A DNA stretch of 52,116 bases from Ferrovum myxofaciens (GTDB lineage: Bacteria; Pseudomonadota; Gammaproteobacteria; Burkholderiales; Ferrovaceae), in assembly GCF_000735045.1 (NCBI RefSeq), contig NZ_JPOQ01000001.1:1-52116 (forward strand), given 5' to 3'. A model generated the notes under the pieces. The model worked only from the letters and a program-made list of their open reading frames with translations, did not search any database and was not told the DNA's origin. This document shows positions 45,019 through 52,116 of this stretch, piece by piece; the first letter of the stretch is position 1, and each line of letters begins with the position of its first letter. The position numbers were made by a program, and so were the translations under genes.

Positions 45019-45912
45019 TCAGTGCTTGAGGGGCGCTGAACCCGCCCCTGCGGGAGAATTGAAATAACGAAAAAAAGGCGCGGCAGGATCGAGAACCAAT
45101 ACATCTGCCTTGCTCTTGAAGCCTTGCTGATAAGTTTCCAGGCTACGGTAAAAAGCGTAGAACTCGGGGTTCTTTCCATAGGCCGCACTGTAGAGGGCGG
45201 CCGCTTTGGCATCCCCGCCCCCCTTGATTTCCTGGGCTGTACGAAAAGCATCGGCCAAAATCACCTCGCGCTGACGATCCGCATCGGCCCGAATCTTTTC
45301 CGCCTCGCCTGCACCGGTGGAGCGCAACTCGTTGGCCACCCGCTTGCGTTCCGCTTCCATGCGCCGATATACCGATTCCGTCACCTCCGGGGGTAGTTCG
45401 ACACGGCGAATGCGCACATCCAGAACGTGCACCCCAATCTGTTGGGCATCTTTTTCCGCCCGCTGACGCATGGATTCCATGACGGATTCACGATCCCCCG
45501 ATACCGCTTCATGCACCGTACGTTTGGCAAAGGCTGCACGCAGGTCATCATTGATCGTTTGAGTCAGGCGAATCTTGGCACGCTGTTCATCGCCGCCCAC
45601 GCTCACATAGTACTGTTTGGGGTCATCGATCTTCCACTTGACGAAATAATCCACCAGCAGAGGTTTCTTCTCAGCCGTGATAAACCGCTCCGGATCATTG
45701 TTGTCCAAAGTACGGATACGGTTATCGAACAAACGTACGTTCTGAATCAGGGGAAATTTGAAGTAGAGACCCGGCTGGGTCCGGACGGCCACCACTTCGC
45801 CCAATTGAAAAACCACCGCATACTGAATCTGGTTGACCGTATACAAGGATCCAGAAAGTAACAGAGCCAATCCGGCAATAAAAACAATGCCCAAGCCCCA
45901 ATTCTGTTTCAT
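45019..45912 (-). CDS. hflC: HflC, membrane protease modulator
   Basis: HflC and HflK form a large SPFH-domain cage around the FtsH protease. The 297-residue product has an N-terminal membrane anchor (about 7-26), the band-7/SPFH domain (FQLGEVVAVRTQPGLYFKFP, DYFVKWKI) and a long coiled coil containing EAERKRVANELRSTGAGEA. It is translationally coupled to hflK (ATGA overlap). Confidence 0.97.
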   Translation of the reverse strand: MKQNWGLGIVFIAGLALLLSGSLYTVNQIQYAVVFQLGEVVAVRTQPGLYFKFPLIQNVRLFDNRIRTLDNNDPERFITAEKKPLLVDYFVKWKIDDPKQYYVSVGGDEQRAKIRLTQTINDDLRAAFAKRTVHEAVSGDRESVMESMRQRAEKDAQQIGVHVLDVRIRRVELPPEVTESVYRRMEAERKRVANELRSTGAGEAEKIRADADRQREVILADAFRTAQEIKGGGDAKAAALYSAAYGKNPEFYAFYRSLETYQQGFKSKADVLVLDPAAPFFRYFNSPAGAGSAPLKH

Positions 45913-47135
45913 GGCCGTACCTCCCGTTCCCGATTGCGCATGGCATCACGTCCGCGCAAGTCATTTTCGGGTGGGGTCTCCTGAGGAGAATTGGCTGTCC
46001 CTGTTCCCACCGGGGATGGGGTACCTGCCCCGCTTGAATCGGAACCCGCCAAATTGGCCAAGGCACTGGCCTGGATCAATTTATCCAGAGGCAGATACAA
46101 TAGACCCGTCCCCGATTTCTGGTCAGCTACAACCTTGCTGGTGTTAGCCAATACTTGTTGCATCATGTCCTGATAGAGGCGCTGGCGGGTGACTTCCGGC
46201 GCCTTGAGATACTGCACCAATACCTGGTTGAAACGACTGGCATCGCCTTCAGCCCGGGCCACGACGCGCTGTGCATAAGCCTTGGCCTCTTCGTTCAAAC
46301 GGGAAGCCGCACCCCGTGCGCGGGGAATAACATCGTTGGCATAGGCCTGCCCTTCGTTATTCTGTCGGTCACGGTCCTGTCCGGCTTTGACTGCATCATC
46401 AAAAGCCGCCTGAACGGGTTCGGGGGGCTGGGCATTCTGCATGTTGACCTTGCTGATGGCAATACCGGTATGATAACGATCAAGGATCTGCTGTATCAAT
46501 TTTTCTGATTCTGCTGCAATCTGGGAACGTCCTTCATACAGCACATAGTCCATCTTGCTGCGTCCCACCACTTCACGAATGGCAGTTTCAGCGGCCTGAA
46601 CCACAGCCCCATCAGGATTGCGGTTATTGAACAGAAACTCCTTGGGATCCTTGATGGTGTACTGAATGGCATACTGATTGTCGATGATATTTTCGTCATC
46701 GGTCAGCATGAGAGATTCATGCAGGACCTTGGACTTGAGGGTATTTCGGTACCCCAGTTCCACCGTACGTACCTGCGCCACATTGAGCGGACTCCCCACC
46801 GCTTGTGCCTCGATGGGATAGGGCATGTGCCAGTGAGGGCCAGGCCCTGTCAGTTCCTGAAACTTGCCAAAACGGAGGATGACCCCTACCCGCCCCGCAT
46901 CCACGATGTAAAACCCTGACAGCAGCCAAATAACCGCTACCACCGCCACTCCAATCAGGACCATGCGTTCGGGCGTTGGCAAGGGAATCGAGGGCATTCC
47001 CTTGCCGGGACGAGGAGGTGGCGAACCGGTTCCCGCCCCTCCCTTTTTGAAACGACGTAAAAACTGCCGCCACACCTCGTCAAGATCGGGTGGCCCCTGA
47101 TTGAAAATCCACCAACGGAAATTTTTATGTGCCAT
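45909..47135 (-). CDS. hflK: HflK, membrane protease modulator
   Basis: The 408-residue product has a Gly/Pro-rich cytoplasmic start (NQGPPDLDEVWRQFLRRF), one membrane helix (about 62-82), an SPFH domain (ILRFGKFQELTGPGPHWHMP) and a coiled coil with EEAKAYAQRVVARAEGDA. I start at the ATG at 47135 (MAHKNFRWW), which overlaps the hflX stop by 11 bases; the open frame reaching 47222 is inside hflX. It pairs with HflC. Confidence 0.96.
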   Translation of the reverse strand: MAHKNFRWWIFNQGPPDLDEVWRQFLRRFKKGGAGTGSPPPRPGKGMPSIPLPTPERMVLIGVAVVAVIWLLSGFYIVDAGRVGVILRFGKFQELTGPGPHWHMPYPIEAQAVGSPLNVAQVRTVELGYRNTLKSKVLHESLMLTDDENIIDNQYAIQYTIKDPKEFLFNNRNPDGAVVQAAETAIREVVGRSKMDYVLYEGRSQIAAESEKLIQQILDRYHTGIAISKVNMQNAQPPEPVQAAFDDAVKAGQDRDRQNNEGQAYANDVIPRARGAASRLNEEAKAYAQRVVARAEGDASRFNQVLVQYLKAPEVTRQRLYQDMMQQVLANTSKVVADQKSGTGLLYLPLDKLIQASALANLAGSDSSGAGTPSPVGTGTANSPQETPPENDLRGRDAMRNREREVRP

Positions 47136-48354
47136 GACTATCCTGTGTTTCCTGAAGGACCGGTAATTCACCCGGCCTGCCTGGGGACTGGCACCGTTCC
47201 AGAAAAGCTTGCCTGATCTCATTCAGGCCCATGCCTGTGAGCGCACTGGCCCAAACCGCCGAGATTGTACCACAGGCATCCCGTTCTATCCGCCCGCCTT
47301 CCTGGGCCAGTAAGTCCACCTTGTTATAAACGCGTAACTGAGGGACCTGATCTGCACCTATCTCCGCCAATACGAGATTGACCGCCTCGATCTGGGCCTC
47401 ACGCTCGGGATCGGCATGATCCACCACCAGCACCAGTAGATCCGCCTCCCGTGTCTCTTCCAGAGTGGCACGAAACGCATCCACCAGAGTATGGGGCAAA
47501 CGGCGCACGAAACCTACCGTATCGGAGAGGGTAACCTGCAGACCCGGCGCGAGATACACGCGCCGGGTCAAGGTATCCAAGGTGGCAAATAACTGATCTG
47601 CCACATAACTGTCACCCTGTGTCAGGCGATTGAAGAGCGTAGACTTGCCCGCATTGGTATACCCCACCAGAGAGACATTCAGTACCCCAGCCCGTTGTCG
47701 CGCACGGCGCTGCAACTGAACGGTACGGCGCACCTTGACGAGACGGGATTGCAGGGTTTTGACGCGCACTGCCAGCAAACGGCGGTCCGTCTCCAGTTGG
47801 GTTTCTCCTGGTCCGCGCAGCCCGATTCCTCCTTTCTGCCGCTCCAGGTGTGTCCAGCCCCGCACCAGGCGCGTGGACAAACGCTTCAACTGAGCCAGTT
47901 CCACCTGTAACTGACCGGTGTGGCTACGTGCGCGCTGGGCGAAGATATCCAGAATCAAACTGGTCCGATCAATGACTCGACAACCCAGGCGCTGTTCCAG
48001 ATTGCGCTCCTGCACAGGGGACAGTTCATCGTCCACGATAACCAGTCCGATAGCCTCGGCCTGAACCCGTGCCGCCACTTCCTCGACCTTGCCCGACCCC
48101 AGGAAAGTGGAGGGATCGGGACGCTCGCGGCGGCCCTCCATCCAGCCCACCACTGTAAGACCGGCGCTTTGTGCCAAGCGCTGCAACTCGTCCAGAGAGA
48201 ACTCTACAGGGCCACGTCCCAGAACCAGGCGAACCAGCAGCACACGTTGGGCATTGGCTGATACCTCCTCAGACACACGTTCCAGGCCACCCTGCCCTGC
48301 CTTGGTACGCGCCGAGGCACGACCCCGACCCAGAAGTGGGCCCAAATCCGTCAT
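47125..48354 (-). CDS. hflX: Ribosome-associated GTPase HflX
   Basis: HflX splits stalled or stressed ribosomes. The 409-residue product has the HflX N-terminal domain (VGWMEGRRERPDPSTFLGSGK, VIDRTSLILDIFAQRA), the linker GGIGLRGPGETQLETDRR, the G1 loop GYTNAGKSTLFNRL, the DTVGFVRRLPH switch and the NKVD box. I start at 48354, four bases after hfq; the longer open frame runs into hfq. Confidence 0.97.
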   Translation of the reverse strand: MTDLGPLLGRGRASARTKAGQGGLERVSEEVSANAQRVLLVRLVLGRGPVEFSLDELQRLAQSAGLTVVGWMEGRRERPDPSTFLGSGKVEEVAARVQAEAIGLVIVDDELSPVQERNLEQRLGCRVIDRTSLILDIFAQRARSHTGQLQVELAQLKRLSTRLVRGWTHLERQKGGIGLRGPGETQLETDRRLLAVRVKTLQSRLVKVRRTVQLQRRARQRAGVLNVSLVGYTNAGKSTLFNRLTQGDSYVADQLFATLDTLTRRVYLAPGLQVTLSDTVGFVRRLPHTLVDAFRATLEETREADLLVLVVDHADPEREAQIEAVNLVLAEIGADQVPQLRVYNKVDLLAQEGGRIERDACGTISAVWASALTGMGLNEIRQAFLERCQSPGRPGELPVLQETQDSHGT

Positions 48355-48358
48355 GAAG

Positions 48359-48601
48359 TTAATCTTCGGCGCCGGGTTCCGGGGTATGGAGGGTGATGCT
48401 CCGCGCCGGGACGACTGTGGAAATGGCGTGCTTATAGACCATCTGGGTCGTGGTATTTTTGAGCAGTACCACATATTGATCAAAGGATTCCACCTGTCCT
48501 TGCAACTTGATGCCATTGACCAGATAGATGGAAACGGGGACATGCTCCTTACGGAGTGCGTTCAGAAACGGGTCTTGTAACAGTTGCCCTTTGGCGCTCA
48601 T
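48359..48601 (-). CDS. hfq: RNA chaperone Hfq
   Basis: Hfq hexamers pair small regulatory RNAs with mRNAs. The 80-residue product shows [38 protein letters not shown] and the Sm2 motif [13 protein letters not shown], followed by a short acidic tail. There are two adjacent ATG codons (48604 and 48601). It heads the hfq-hflX-hflK-hflC block. Confidence 0.98.
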   Translation of the reverse strand: MSAKGQLLQDPFLNALRKEHVPVSIYLVNGIKLQGQVESFDQYVVLLKNTTTQMVYKHAISTVVPARSITLHTPEPGAED

Positions 48602-48762
48602 CATGATTCCTTGTAGGGTTTGGTTGTATTGTCAGCGAAACAGCCCTCTCACCGAGAGGTGGACTGCACATTCTACCGGATTCGAGCCGTTACCGGGCAA
48701 AGAGTTCCCCTTACCCGGTTCAATGGGTCAGAAAAAATCGTAGGGCAAAACGGAAAGGAATT

Positions 48763-48839
48763 TGGTAGGCGCGATTGGATTCGAACCAACGACCCCCACC
48801 ATGTCAAGGTGGTGCTCTAACCAACTGAGCTACGCGCCT
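48763..48839 (-). tRNA. tRNA-Val (anticodon GAC)
   Basis: On the minus strand AGGCGCG/CGCGCCT form the acceptor stem, the D-arm is GCTCAGTTGGTTAGAGC, the anticodon stem CCACC/GGTGG encloses TTGACAT (anticodon GAC), and the T-loop is GGTTCGAATCC. The 3' CCA is encoded. Length is 77 bases. Confidence 0.96.
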
Positions 48840-48863
48840 ACGGATCGTGTTTCAACCCTGCTC

Positions 48864-48892
48864 ATTATAGGGCATCCCGATTATCCCGTCCA
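48864..48892 (-). promoter_or_regulatory. Promoter of tRNA-Val
   Basis: On the minus strand a perfect -10 TATAAT (48864-48869) with a 17-base spacer and the -35-like TGGACG (48887-48892, four of six) stand 24 bases before the tRNA. The -10 overlaps the stop codon of the sensor kinase gene. Confidence 0.65.
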
Positions 48893-50196
48893 GTCACTGG
48901 AGGAAAATCCCGTTTCAGGTGTTGGCAGTAACGAAAAATCAGTCCTCTCCCGACAACACGATCCTGCAGGCTCACCTCACCCCCCAAACGCTGAGCAGCC
49001 TCGCGGGCAATGGTCAACCCCAATCCGCTGCCGGCCACATTGGATCCCATCACCCGGTGAAACGGCTCGAATACCCGGAGTTTTTCATCCTCTGGAATAC
49101 CCGGACCGGTGTCCTCCACCTCGAACACACCGTAGGGGCCCTCGATTCTGATTCGCAAGGTCACTTCACTGCCCTCCGGGGCATAACGCAAGGCATTGTC
49201 CAGAGCATTGCGCAGAATGAGGGGCAGCAACTGGGGATCCGAAATCACTTCCAGGGTTTCTGGACACTCCAGTCCCAAGTCCATGTGCCGAGCCTCGGCC
49301 AGCGGCATCAAATCGCTCACCAACGTGCGCCCTAACTGGAAACAGGAAACCGGAATCCATTGTGTCGACCCCACCTGACTGCGCGCATGGCTCAGCAACT
49401 GTTCCACGAGTTGGCAGGTGCGCACAATGCCTTCCTTGAGCGGTTTTATCCGTCCGGACAAAGAGATCGGCGCAGATTGCTCCAGATTCTGAACCTGAAG
49501 CAGCAAGGCCGTCAACGGACTGCGCATCTCATGGGCAGCATCGGCAATGAAACGACGCTGCGCTTCCATCAACGTACGAATGCGTGCCAGCAACCGATTG
49601 ATGGAGAGCATGAAGGGCACGACTTCAGCCGGAATGGCTTGGGCACTCAGAGGTTCCGGTTGCTCCGGCGACTGGTGATCCAGTTCTCGGGCCAGGCGCG
49701 GCAAGACGGCCAGTTCCCGACGGACCACATGCGCCACCAGCAGCATCAGCAGAAGCAGAAGCAGAAGCAGGGGCACGAGGGTCCAGAGGGCGCTGTGCAG
49801 CGCCAGATCGTCCCGCGCATCAATGACCTGGGCCACTGCAATCTTGCCTTGGGTACCCGGACGAATGAATACCCGCCATTCCCCTTCCGGACCCTGAACA
49901 GTATGAAATCCCGCAGACAAATCGGAGGAAATCCAGGGAACCTGCCTGGATGGCAACACGCTGACCAAAATGCGGGTCTCCGGATCGATGTCACGGTCGA
50001 TGGGAAGCCCCAGTCCGCTGTTCTGACGTAGAAATTCCGTATCCACCAGGGCAGCGATCTGACGCAGGGTATCATCCTGAAAATCTTCGCCTTCGTCATA
50101 GGCAAAACGGAAGGAAACCATCCCGGTCAGCACGCCCGTCACCAGGATCGTCACCCCCAGCGCGCGCAACAACTGTCCCTGCAGTGACCGCTTCAT
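48865..50196 (-). CDS. Two-component sensor histidine kinase (QseC/TctE type)
   Basis: The 443-residue membrane kinase has helix 1 (about 8-28), a periplasmic domain with NSGLGLPIDRDIDPET, a Leu-rich helix 2 (about 140-165), the H-box IADAAHEMRSPLTALLLQ, the N-box LRNALDNALRYAP, VEDTGPGIP (G1) and GSGLGLTIAREAAQRLGG (G2). It is complete. The ATG at 50196 overlaps the stop of the response regulator (ATGA). The operon order RND transporter, regulator, kinase suggests that it senses a substrate or stress relieved by the transporter. Confidence 0.95.
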   Translation of the reverse strand: MKRSLQGQLLRALGVTILVTGVLTGMVSFRFAYDEGEDFQDDTLRQIAALVDTEFLRQNSGLGLPIDRDIDPETRILVSVLPSRQVPWISSDLSAGFHTVQGPEGEWRVFIRPGTQGKIAVAQVIDARDDLALHSALWTLVPLLLLLLLLMLLVAHVVRRELAVLPRLARELDHQSPEQPEPLSAQAIPAEVVPFMLSINRLLARIRTLMEAQRRFIADAAHEMRSPLTALLLQVQNLEQSAPISLSGRIKPLKEGIVRTCQLVEQLLSHARSQVGSTQWIPVSCFQLGRTLVSDLMPLAEARHMDLGLECPETLEVISDPQLLPLILRNALDNALRYAPEGSEVTLRIRIEGPYGVFEVEDTGPGIPEDEKLRVFEPFHRVMGSNVAGSGLGLTIAREAAQRLGGEVSLQDRVVGRGLIFRYCQHLKRDFPPVTGRDNRDAL

Positions 50197-50852
50197 CGGC
50201 GTTCCACACGCCAACCCGTCCCTCGAACATTGCGAATGACATCCGCCCCCAATTTGCGCCGTACCCCATGAATCAGAAAGTCTACGGCATTACTTTCCAC
50301 CTCTTCGTTCCAGCCGTAAATCCGTTCTTCCAGTTCATGGCGGGTCAAAATATGTCCGGGGTTCAGAAGCAGAGCCTGCAGCAAGGCAAACTCCCGTGCA
50401 CTCAGAACCACTCGAACCTTCCCCCGCCCGGCTTCGCGCGTGGCCGGGTCGAGGGTCACGTCGCCATTGCTCAAAAGGGGCGAGGCCTGTCCTCCCTGAC
50501 GGCGGATGACAGCACGCAGACGGGCCAGCAATTCATTCAAATCGAAGGGTTTGATCAGATAATCATCGGCGCCGTAATCCAAACCGGCAATCCGATCCTC
50601 CACGGCATCCCGGGCCGTGATGATGATGACAGGCAGGCGCTGCCCCGCCAGACGCAGGCGTCGCAAAACCTCCAGTCCATCCCGGCCAGGCAGCCCCAAA
50701 TCCAGCAGCACGGCCTGATAGTCACTGTGCTGCAAGGTCCCCGACACCGCCAACCCATCAGAAATCCGATCCACGGCGTAGGCATGGTCGCGCAGGGCCA
50801 AAGACACCGCTTCGGCGATCATGTCGTCATCCTCCACCAACAGGATACGCAT
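50193..50852 (-). CDS. OmpR/QseB-type response regulator
   Basis: The 219-residue product has a receiver domain (MRILLVEDDDMIAEAVSLAL, phospho-Asp in LLDLGLPGRDGLEVL, Lys in DYLIKPFDLNELLARL) and an OmpR-type winged helix (REFALLQALLLNPGHILTR, VDFLIHGVRRKLG, VRGTGWRVE). It should control its own operon and perhaps others. Its start codon overlaps the stop of the RND gene (TGATG), so the three genes are coupled. Confidence 0.96.
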   Translation of the reverse strand: MRILLVEDDDMIAEAVSLALRDHAYAVDRISDGLAVSGTLQHSDYQAVLLDLGLPGRDGLEVLRRLRLAGQRLPVIIITARDAVEDRIAGLDYGADDYLIKPFDLNELLARLRAVIRRQGGQASPLLSNGDVTLDPATREAGRGKVRVVLSAREFALLQALLLNPGHILTRHELEERIYGWNEEVESNAVDFLIHGVRRKLGADVIRNVRGTGWRVERR

Positions 50853-52116
50853 CAGGGGTGCGGCTTCCGCTTCAGTTCAAAACGGTGTGACGTCAGAACA
50901 TAAAACAGGAGGGGCATTACCACCAGCACCAAGGGCAACTGCACCATCATCCCGGAAATGATCGCAATGGCCAGGGGCTGCTGCATCTGCGCCCCCTCTC
51001 CCCAAGCCAGCGCCAGAGGAAGCAGGATCAGAATAGCCGCCAGGGTGGTCATGGCAATAGGACGCAAGCGATTCTTCCCGGCTGTGATCAGGGCCATTTG
51101 CCGGTCCAAACCAGGATCGAGACTGCACCATTCGGAAAAGTAAAAGATCGCCACTTCCGTGACGATGCCCACGATCATAGTCATCCCCATCATGGCCGAA
51201 ATGTTGATTTCGATGCCCGTCAGCCACAATCCGATCATAATGGACGCCAAGGACAGAAGGGGCATCAGCATGACCACCAGGGCGATACGAAAACGCTCGT
51301 AAAGCGCCAGTAACAACAGGAACACCAAGGCCACCGCCGCCAGGAAAACCTGCACCAGACCCTTGAACGCCGCTTGCTGTTGCTGATACAACCCGCCCAA
51401 CTCATAGTACCCCCCCACCGGCAAGGTGACAGAAGCCATGACCTTTTGCACTGCGCGCAGGGTCGATCCCATGTCACGCCCACTGATGCGCGCCGTCACT
51501 GCAACCATTCGCTTCAGGTTATCACGATTGATTTCGGGTTGCCCATTGACGCTACGCAGGGTAGCAATCCTCCGCAAGGGAAAGAGATGACCATCCGGTG
51601 CGCGCAGCATCAGTCGTTCCACCTGATACACATTGGTTCGAAGGGGCTCCGGGATCCACACCCGCACGTCGATCATTTTATAACTGTTTTGCACCTGAGT
51701 CGCCACCACCCCGGAAAGTTGGGCCGACAATAGCCCCGTCACCATGGCAGGATCCACCCCTTCCAGAGCAGCCCGATCCCGATCCACATGAATTTCCAGG
51801 GCATCTCCCGCCGGATTGATGCCATTCTTGACATCCACCACCCCGGGGATTTTGCTGATGGCCGCTGCGGTTTTCACGGCGACACCCTGCAAGACCTCCG
51901 GATCATCGGAATACAATTTGATCTCGATGGGTTCGGGTACCGAGGTCAGGTCCCCGATCATGTCCTCCATCAACTGGTCCAATTCGATTTCCAGGCCCGG
52001 TACCTGCGTTTCCACCTCGTGGCGAACTCGATCCATGACCTGTTCAATGGACTGGCGGGGTTGGGCTTTGAGACGGATGAAGAAATCACCTTCGTTGGCC
52101 TCGGTGACCCCGCCAC
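50852..52116 (-). CDS. RND efflux transporter, C-terminal part (5' end beyond window)
   Basis: The frame is open to the right edge, so about 421 residues are seen. Periplasmic docking/porter segments are followed by the C-terminal six-helix half, with VALVFLLLLALYERFRIALVVMLM in part and the usual NRLRPIAMTTLAAILILLPLAL. In the helix where proton relay Asp residues usually stand (GxxVDDAI or similar) it reads MIVGIVTEVAIFYFSEW, with Thr-Glu. This variant belongs to heavy-metal- or hydrophobe-type RND pumps, but the substrate cannot be decided. It is the first visible gene of an operon with its two-component system. Confidence 0.92.
   Translation of the reverse strand, partial: GGVTEANEGDFFIRLKAQPRQSIEQVMDRVRHEVETQVPGLEIELDQLMEDMIGDLTSVPEPIEIKLYSDDPEVLQGVAVKTAAAISKIPGVVDVKNGINPAGDALEIHVDRDRAALEGVDPAMVTGLLSAQLSGVVATQVQNSYKMIDVRVWIPEPLRTNVYQVERLMLRAPDGHLFPLRRIATLRSVNGQPEINRDNLKRMVAVTARISGRDMGSTLRAVQKVMASVTLPVGGYYELGGLYQQQQAAFKGLVQVFLAAVALVFLLLLALYERFRIALVVMLMPLLSLASIMIGLWLTGIEINISAMMGMTMIVGIVTEVAIFYFSEWCSLDPGLDRQMALITAGKNRLRPIAMTTLAAILILLPLALAWGEGAQMQQPLAIAIISGMMVQLPLVLVVMPLLFYVLTSHRFELKRKPHP

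Overview
The window looks like chromosomal DNA of a Betaproteobacterium-like chemotroph. The pointers are the conserved block hfq-hflX-hflK-hflC-DUF2065-hisZ-purA, the ribosomal/replication block rpsF-priB-rpsR-rplI-dnaB-radA, a cytochrome bo3 quinol oxidase operon and a cobalt-first (anaerobic-type) cobalamin operon. Genus cannot be fixed by eye; this is an inference from gene content and order.

Layout. 1-1085: a debris-like left edge with the tail of an unknown plus-strand gene, a histidine kinase truncated after its phospho-acceptor box, and short frameshifted ORFs. 1086-2694: a histidine phosphatase and transaldolase. 2819-3984: an uncharacterised three-gene envelope cluster (periplasmic beta protein, four-helix membrane protein, small lipoprotein). 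4359-5558: an HD-GYP protein whose HD motif has lost its histidine. 5575-14653 (minus): eleven tightly packed genes for cobalamin ring synthesis and cobalt uptake (cbiM, cobM/cbiF, cbiX, cobH/cbiC, cbiD, cobL, cobI/cbiL, split cbiG, cobJ fused to a HutX-like domain, a [2Fe-2S] ferredoxin), led by a clear cobalamin riboswitch at about 14800-14985. No precorrin-6A reductase is visible. 15171-19974 (plus): cyoABCDE. 20113-22578: glycogen phosphorylase. 22599-24789 (minus): a NeuB/NeuC-like sialic-acid-type sugar pair. 25005-25961: an EamA transporter whose end overlaps the next operon convergently.

25846-33198 (minus) is the most notable segment. A small ribbon-helix-helix protein is followed by hyfB, C, E, F, G and I homologues, most of them overlapping or nearly abutting. 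The proton-pump-like membrane subunits keep their key Glu and Lys residues, and HyfI keeps four cluster cysteines. HyfG has lost all four cysteines that would bind the [NiFe] centre (they read Ser, Ser, Ser, Gly). It is therefore an energy-converting hydrogenase-related (Ehr-type) complex, not a hydrogenase. No ferredoxin-like subunit (HyfA/HyfH), second antiporter subunit or maturation gene is present, so its electron donor and acceptor are unknown. An extended -10 promoter and an AT-rich inverted repeat sit just before the regulator gene. Next door is an SDR-family protein lacking the catalytic Tyr and Lys.

34096-41443 (minus): radA, dnaB, rplI, rpsR, priB, rpsF, rlmB, rnr. Then tRNA-Leu(CAG), a MerR-type HTH/receiver protein, and convergent to it a 72-residue protein that is only a histidine-kinase phospho-acceptor domain, at the end of the hisZ-purA operon. 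hflC, hflK, hflX, hfq and tRNA-Val(GAC) follow. The right edge holds an OmpR-type two-component system translationally coupled to an RND transporter that runs off the window.
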